From the NCBI RefSeq assembly GCF_002968635.1, contig NZ_PVBN01000002.1, positions 310,001 to 374,000 on the forward strand: a stretch of 64,000 bases of DNA, written 5' to 3'. Shown here one piece after another: positions 60,238 through 64,000 of the stretch. Numbering within the stretch: position 1 is the stretch's first letter; the number at the start of each line of letters is the position of its first letter. The notes below the pieces were generated by a model. That model was not told the DNA's origin and did not search any database. It worked only from the letters and a program-made list of their open reading frames with translations. Position numbers and translations under genes: made by a program. This DNA is from Neorhizobium alkalisoli (GTDB lineage Bacteria > Pseudomonadota > Alphaproteobacteria > Rhizobiales > Rhizobiaceae).

Positions 60238-60630
60238 ATGAATGATGTCCGGCGGGATACGATCGACGAGGAGCTTGTGCGGACTGTCGTCCACCTCTTC
60301 TACGGCAGGGTTAGGACCGATCCGTTGCTCGGTCCGATCTTCGAAGGCCGGATAGGGCGTGACTGGGACGCTCACCTTCAGCGTCTGACATTGTTCTGGT
60401 CCGCCTTGGCTTTCAAAAATGGCGTGTACTCCGGCAATCCCCACAAAGCCCATCAGGGACTTGCCTTGACGGCGGAACACTTCCAGCGTTGGCTTCATCT
60501 CTTCGAAGACACCCTGGAACAGACATGCCGCGGAGACGCCATGGAATTCTTCCGGGAGCGTGCGCACCGCATCGCGGAGAGCCTTCAGATCGGCCTCGGC
60601 ATCGGACCCAAGGCGCTGCGCCTCTCCTGA
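60238..60630 (+). CDS. Group III truncated haemoglobin
   Basis: The 130-residue globin has the group III features: HLFYGRVRTDPLLGPIFEGRI, HLQRLTLFWSALAF, and the proximal His in NPHKAHQGLALTAEHFQRWLHLF. It would bind oxygen or nitric oxide under low-oxygen conditions. It opens the anaerobic/ubiquinone gene block that follows on the same strand. The ATG at 60238 is preferred; a TTG at 60232 would add two residues. Confidence 0.9.
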   Translation: MNDVRRDTIDEELVRTVVHLFYGRVRTDPLLGPIFEGRIGRDWDAHLQRLTLFWSALAFKNGVYSGNPHKAHQGLALTAEHFQRWLHLFEDTLEQTCRGDAMEFFRERAHRIAESLQIGLGIGPKALRLS

Positions 60631-60674
60631 AACGCAAGTCCGCGTTTTCTCATCGGCCACCTCTCATAAGCTGA

Positions 60675-60688
60675 TTGCGTTGCGTCAA
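60675..60688 (+). promoter_or_regulatory. Candidate FNR/NnrR-type box upstream of the ubiX-like gene
   Basis: TTGCG-TTGC-GTCAA has the 5-4-5 layout of FNR-family operators. The left half matches NnrR-type TTGCG and the right half matches FNR-type GTCAA. It is about 165 bases upstream of the ubiX-like ATG and 45 bases after the haemoglobin gene. It is a single imperfect match and needs comparison with relatives. Confidence 0.45.
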
Positions 60689-60853
60689 CGAAAGAGTTGC
60701 CCAATCACCTCATGGTCCGCTCGCCATAGTCAAGGCTACCGGAACAGGAGCGAGTAATGCGGAAGATATCTGGACCATGTGCGGAATCCATATTCGGCGG
60801 CCGCTTTCGGGACCATCGCCGCGGCATTCGGCTTCGTCCTGAGGAAGATCGTC

Positions 60854-61474
60854 ATGAAGCCTGAGCGAGTGATCGTTGGAATATCGGGCGCCTCGGGTGC
60901 CGCGATCGCTGTTCGGATTGTCGAGCGACTGGCTGAACTGCCGGATATCGAAACTCACCTCGTGGTCTCCGATGCCGGAAGGCGGACGCTGCAGCACGAG
61001 ATCGGTCCGCAGGCACTTGCCTACGTCCGCTCCCTCGCCCAAAGGATCTACCCGGCGAGCGACATCGGGGCTGCGATCGCAAGCGGCTCCTTCCCTGTTC
61101 ATGGAATGATCGTGGCACCGTGTTCCATGCGCACGCTATCGGCCGTGGCGACCGGCCATGCCGACACGCTCATCGTCCGGGCGGCCGACGTGCAACTCAA
61201 GGAACGGAGAAGGCTCGTGCTGCTTGCCAGGGAAACGCCGTTGCATCTCGGCCACCTGCGCAATATGTGCACAGTCACTGAAATGGGAGCGATCGTCATG
61301 CCGCCAGTGCCTGCTTTCTACCACAAACCGCAGACGATCGACGATATGGTCGATCAACTGGCTTGTCGGGCGATCGACCTTCTGGCTCTGTCCATCGGAA
61401 CCATCGCTCGGACGTGGGAAGGCGAGATCACTGAAACAGAGCGGCGATCCACAGTAACCGACCTTCTCCTTTAG
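60854..61474 (+). CDS. UbiX-family flavin prenyltransferase-like protein
   Basis: The 206-residue protein starts RVIVGISGASGAAIAVRIVERL, the FMN-binding UbiX/Pad1 motif, and has APCSMRTLSAVATGHADTLIVRAADVQLKERR and HLGHLRNM, both conserved in the family. UbiX makes prenylated FMN for UbiD decarboxylases of ubiquinone synthesis. Linked to ubiT/ubiU, it is probably an anaerobic-specific copy. The ATG at 60854 follows GAGGAAG. Confidence 0.9.
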   Translation: MKPERVIVGISGASGAAIAVRIVERLAELPDIETHLVVSDAGRRTLQHEIGPQALAYVRSLAQRIYPASDIGAAIASGSFPVHGMIVAPCSMRTLSAVATGHADTLIVRAADVQLKERRRLVLLARETPLHLGHLRNMCTVTEMGAIVMPPVPAFYHKPQTIDDMVDQLACRAIDLLALSIGTIARTWEGEITETERRSTVTDLLL

Positions 61475-61493
61475 CTCGCCCGTAGGACGAATC

Positions 61494-61769
61494 ATGCATA
61501 TCGAACGCGACGAAAATGGTGATTTTGTCCTGGAAACCCCTGAGCTTGCCCAGCGTTTCGGACTGTCGAGCGAGGAGTTCCGAAAAAGCCTCAGACAAGG
61601 ACACATCACGAGCAGCGTGGAACGGGGCGAAGGAGAGGATGCCGGAACCCACAGGCTGAGCGTGCGGCTTGGAAACCGCAGATGGCGCGCCATCCTGAGC
61701 GCCCAAGGCAAGGTGGATCACGAAGAGATGACCTTCGTAAAGAATTCCCCCAAACCGCGCCGTCCCTGA
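61494..61769 (+). CDS. DUF6522-type small protein
   Basis: This 91-residue soluble protein begins MHIERDENGDFVLETPELAQRFGLSSEEFR and ends in a basic region. It matches a small family (DUF6522) found mostly with denitrification or low-oxygen genes; no function is known. It follows the ubiX-like gene by 19 bases and is probably co-transcribed. Confidence 0.75.
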   Translation: MHIERDENGDFVLETPELAQRFGLSSEEFRKSLRQGHITSSVERGEGEDAGTHRLSVRLGNRRWRAILSAQGKVDHEEMTFVKNSPKPRRP

Positions 61770-61925
61770 TCCGGGATTTCCAACGGCGCCCACGGTTCCG
61801 CCTTGCTTGCTTCCGCGCAAAGATAGGCCGACCCTGTTCGGGCATTATCCTTCCTTGCGGAATGCTCTCGGGAAAAATCCCCGTCTGGACACACTCCGCC
61901 ACCTCACGGGTTGAAGGGAAGGAAT

Positions 61926-62396
61926 ATGACAATCAAGGCGAAGCTGAGCGCCCAGAACCTTGCCGTGCTGGAGCGCAATCACGAGGCGCTTCTGGAGCTG
62001 TGCCTGGCGCTCGAGGAAATAGCCTCCTCGTTGCCCGGCGAAATCGACCGCGTGACCTGCCTCGCTGCATCGGAGGACATTGGCGCGTTGATTGAGATGA
62101 CGCATGTGCTGGAAGAGGAAGTGCTGTTTCCCGACTTCAGCAGCAATGCCGGATCAAACTTTGCGCAGCGCATGATCGAACGGCTGAAGGCGGAGCACCG
62201 CTGCGATCTGCTTGCCGGTCGGGAAGTCTCGAAGACCTTGAAGGAGCTTGCGACCAGCAGCGGCGCTTCCATCAGTTCGGCCCACCATCTGCTCCAGGGT
62301 TTTCAGGAGGCCCTCAGACGGCATGTGCATTCGGAAAAGCTGATCATCGAAGCACTGCTTGTTGCCGAAGCCGAGGGGCGTGAGGTCTTGTGCTAG
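61926..62396 (+). CDS. Hemerythrin-domain (HHE) protein
   Basis: The 156-residue all-helical protein has the His/Glu pattern of hemerythrin-like iron sites (LERNHEALLEL, MTHVLEEEVLF, LKAEHRCDLL, ALRRHVHSEKLI). Such proteins bind oxygen or nitric oxide, or repair iron centres. It sits between DUF6522 and ubiT in the anaerobic block. The ATG at 61926 follows GAAGGAAT; a start at 61911 is less likely. Confidence 0.85.
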   Translation: MTIKAKLSAQNLAVLERNHEALLELCLALEEIASSLPGEIDRVTCLAASEDIGALIEMTHVLEEEVLFPDFSSNAGSNFAQRMIERLKAEHRCDLLAGREVSKTLKELATSSGASISSAHHLLQGFQEALRRHVHSEKLIIEALLVAEAEGREVLC

Positions 62397-62411
62397 CGTA
62401 ATCGAACTGCC

Positions 62412-63017
62412 GTGCGCTTGGGAAAAGCCCCTGCTGTTTGCGCCCCGTCAAACATCGCCGTGACGACAGCCGATAGCCTCCGGCCGATTCCAGCAGGACC
62501 CGCCCAGATGAGATTTCCCGCGACACTCGCCGCCCCTCTTAATGTCATTCCAGTCGCGGCGATCGAGCGGGCCACGTCCATCCTGTTTCGGCGGGTGATG
62601 AAGGAACATCCCCATCTGTTCGTCCGCCTCGGGGAGCATGTGGGAAAGCGCTTCGCCTTCATGCCGACCGACATCCCGCTTGTTTTCGTTGTTTCACCCG
62701 CGCAGCCTTCCATCTGTGTGGCGCGAAGGACACCAGCACCGCCAGACGCGGATGCCTGCGTCGAAGGCCCAATCGTCATGCTGCTCGCGCTGCTCGAAGG
62801 CCGCTGCGATGCGGACGCCCTTTTCTTCTCGCGCGACCTCACCGTCAGCGGCGACATGGAGGCCATGCTGGCAATGCGCAACGCCCTCGACGACTGCGAT
62901 ATCGATCTACCGCGCGACCTGTCCGCTCTGGCCGGCCCGCTTGCGCCGATCGTCAGCCGCGTCGCCGAGAGCATTCGGCAGCGCGCACTGACCGGGGAGG
63001 TTGGCCGATGGAACTGA
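62412..63017 (+). CDS. ubiT: SCP2-domain protein UbiT (anaerobic ubiquinone synthesis)
   Basis: The roughly 200-residue SCP2 lipid-binding protein has the core IVMLLALLEGRCDADALFFSRDLTVSGDMEAMLAMRNALDD, matching UbiT, which carries ubiquinone intermediates for oxygen-independent hydroxylation by UbiUV. It overlaps the ubiU start by ten bases. The start is uncertain: GTG at 62412 is open, GTG 62460 and ATG 62508 are in frame. Confidence 0.87.
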   Translation: MRLGKAPAVCAPSNIAVTTADSLRPIPAGPAQMRFPATLAAPLNVIPVAAIERATSILFRRVMKEHPHLFVRLGEHVGKRFAFMPTDIPLVFVVSPAQPSICVARRTPAPPDADACVEGPIVMLLALLEGRCDADALFFSRDLTVSGDMEAMLAMRNALDDCDIDLPRDLSALAGPLAPIVSRVAESIRQRALTGEVGRWN

Positions 63018-63985
63018 TTTGCCCCGCCGGAACACCCGCAGCTTTTCGCGAGGCTGTCGACGCCGGCGCCGATGCCGTTTATTGCGGCTTCCGCGACGAG
63101 ACGAACGCCCGCAACTTTCCGGGCCTGAACTTCACGAGGGACGAGTTACGTGAAGCAATTGTCTATGCCGGCCGGAACGGCACCCAGACCTTCGTCGCCC
63201 TCAACACTTTCATGCGCGCAGGCGATGAAGAGATCTGGTACCGGGCCGCCGCCGACGCGGTGGCGCTCGGCGCCGATGCGCTGATCCTTGCCGATTTCGG
63301 CTTGATGGCCCATGTCGCGGAGCACTATCCCGACCAGCGGCTGCATGTCTCGGTGCAGGCGTCCGCCTCCAACGTCGATGCGATCAACTTTCTGGTCGAC
63401 GCCTTCAACGCCAAGCGCGTGGTCCTGCCTCGGACGCTGACCATCGCCGACATAGCTCGCATTGCGCCGAAGATCCGCTGCGAAATCGAAGTCTTCGTCT
63501 TCGGCGGACTTTGCGTCATGGCCGAAGGGCGCTGTTCGTTGTCTTCCTATGCGACCGGGAAGTCGCCGAATATGAACGGCGTCTGCTCGCCGGCCAGCCA
63601 TGTCCGTTACCGCAAGGAAGCAGATGAGCTCGTTTCCGAGCTTGGCGCCTACACCATAAACCGCTTCGCCGCCGGAGAGGCCGCCGGTTATCCGACACTC
63701 TGCAAGGGCCGCTTCGATATCGCCGACGAGCCCGGCTACGCCTTCGAGGACCCGGTATCGCTCGATGTCATGGGCGAGATCGATGCCCTGACCGCAGCCG
63801 GTGTCAGCGCACTGAAAATCGAGGGCCGCCAGCGCGGCAAAGCCTATGTGGCGGAGGTCGTTTCGACGCTGAAGAAGGCGTTATCGGCCAAGCCTGATGA
63901 TCGCCCGGCCCTGCTTGCCCATCTCCGCGGGTTGAGCGAGGGGCAGAAGACGACATCCGGTGCCTACGAAAAGCGTTGGAGATAA
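63008..63985 (+). CDS. ubiU: Peptidase U32-family hydroxylase subunit UbiU
   Basis: The 325-residue protein is a U32-family TIM-barrel protein. Four Cys residues in FGGLCVMAEGRC, NGVCSP and PTLCKGRF form the expected 4Fe-4S site. It starts MELICPAGTPAAFREAVDAGADAVYCGF, matching UbiU. With UbiV it hydroxylates ubiquinone precursors without oxygen, probably using prephenate as oxygen donor. It lies between ubiT and ubiV. Confidence 0.92.
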   Translation: MELICPAGTPAAFREAVDAGADAVYCGFRDETNARNFPGLNFTRDELREAIVYAGRNGTQTFVALNTFMRAGDEEIWYRAAADAVALGADALILADFGLMAHVAEHYPDQRLHVSVQASASNVDAINFLVDAFNAKRVVLPRTLTIADIARIAPKIRCEIEVFVFGGLCVMAEGRCSLSSYATGKSPNMNGVCSPASHVRYRKEADELVSELGAYTINRFAAGEAAGYPTLCKGRFDIADEPGYAFEDPVSLDVMGEIDALTAAGVSALKIEGRQRGKAYVAEVVSTLKKALSAKPDDRPALLAHLRGLSEGQKTTSGAYEKRWR

Positions 63986-63990
63986 GGACC

Positions 63991-64000
63991 ATGGACATTG
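63991..64000 (+). CDS. Start of the next gene, probably ubiV
   Basis: An ATG at 63991 follows GATAAGGACC, five bases after the ubiU stop, and the window ends after three codons. UbiV is expected here because ubiU and ubiV are nearly always adjacent, but the visible bases cannot confirm it. Confidence 0.5.

Noticed and set aside
1..64000. CRISPR arrays, rRNA/tRNA genes, insertion sequences, prophage or toxin-antitoxin modules
   Set aside because: No regularly spaced repeats, no conserved RNA gene sequence, no transposase or integrase motif and no phage structural genes were found on reading both strands. A covariance-model search for tRNAs would be needed to exclude a missed one.

Overview
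The window is a stretch of a GC-rich alphaproteobacterial chromosome or chromid, almost certainly from the Rhizobiaceae (Rhizobium/Agrobacterium/Ensifer relatives; the genus cannot be fixed from this sequence). The strongest taxonomic marker is the complete acpXL-fabZ-fabF2-fabF1-adh-lpxXL block (22340-27789), which makes the 27-hydroxyoctacosanoate chain of rhizobial lipid A. Rhizobial-type palindromic intergenic repeats, a CUT1 sugar importer with its hydrolases, and a rhizobial-style betaine catabolic region point the same way. I saw no rRNA, tRNA, CRISPR array, insertion sequence or prophage.

Layout. 1-820: end of an FAH-family gene and a gamma-carbonic anhydrase. 817-4079: zinc uptake, with zur-znuB-znuC divergent from znuA across a double palindromic operator. 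4831-18020: a minus-strand sugar operon (binding protein, two permeases, ATPase, beta-mannosidase, isomerase, dehydrogenase, aldo/keto reductase, GH43 glycosidase) divergent from a LacI regulator. 18134-22241: TauE exporter, 6-phosphogluconate dehydrogenase, two small stress-type proteins and a PAS protein. 22340-27789: very-long-chain fatty acid/lipid A operon. 27891-30369: nucleoside hydrolase, second TauE protein and cobP, which has a structured leader. 31091-34877: betaine-type ABC transporter parts (no permease), a homocysteine methyltransferase and a small unknown protein. 34891-37466: ECF sigma factor with a VWA membrane protein. 37549-46700: a corrinoid methyltransferase region (ferredoxin, MttB-type methyltransferase, corrinoid protein, DUF1638, formyltransferase, PF13769 protein, methyl-THF:corrinoid methyltransferase, RamA-like activator), interrupted by an AT-richer DUF2272 gene. 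46746-52941: LysR, DUF1127, GlxA/AraC regulator, double-receiver protein and a dimethylglycine oxidase-type enzyme. 53093-59971: MscS-type channel and housekeeping or unknown genes. 60238-64000: a low-oxygen block (truncated haemoglobin, UbiX-like, DUF6522, hemerythrin, ubiT, ubiU and the start of ubiV).

The region of greatest interest is 31091-52941. Read together, it describes aerobic use of glycine betaine or a related methylated amine. Betaine is imported. One methyl can go to homocysteine (Bmt) or, through a non-pyrrolysine MttB homologue and a corrinoid protein, to tetrahydrofolate. The remaining dimethylglycine can be oxidised by the FAD/folate enzyme at 50428. Four of the methyl-transfer proteins carry Arg/Gly-rich tails and the corrinoid protein has an acidic N-terminus, which suggests a docked complex. 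The substrate and this assembly are inference. The gene families and the tails are read from the sequence.
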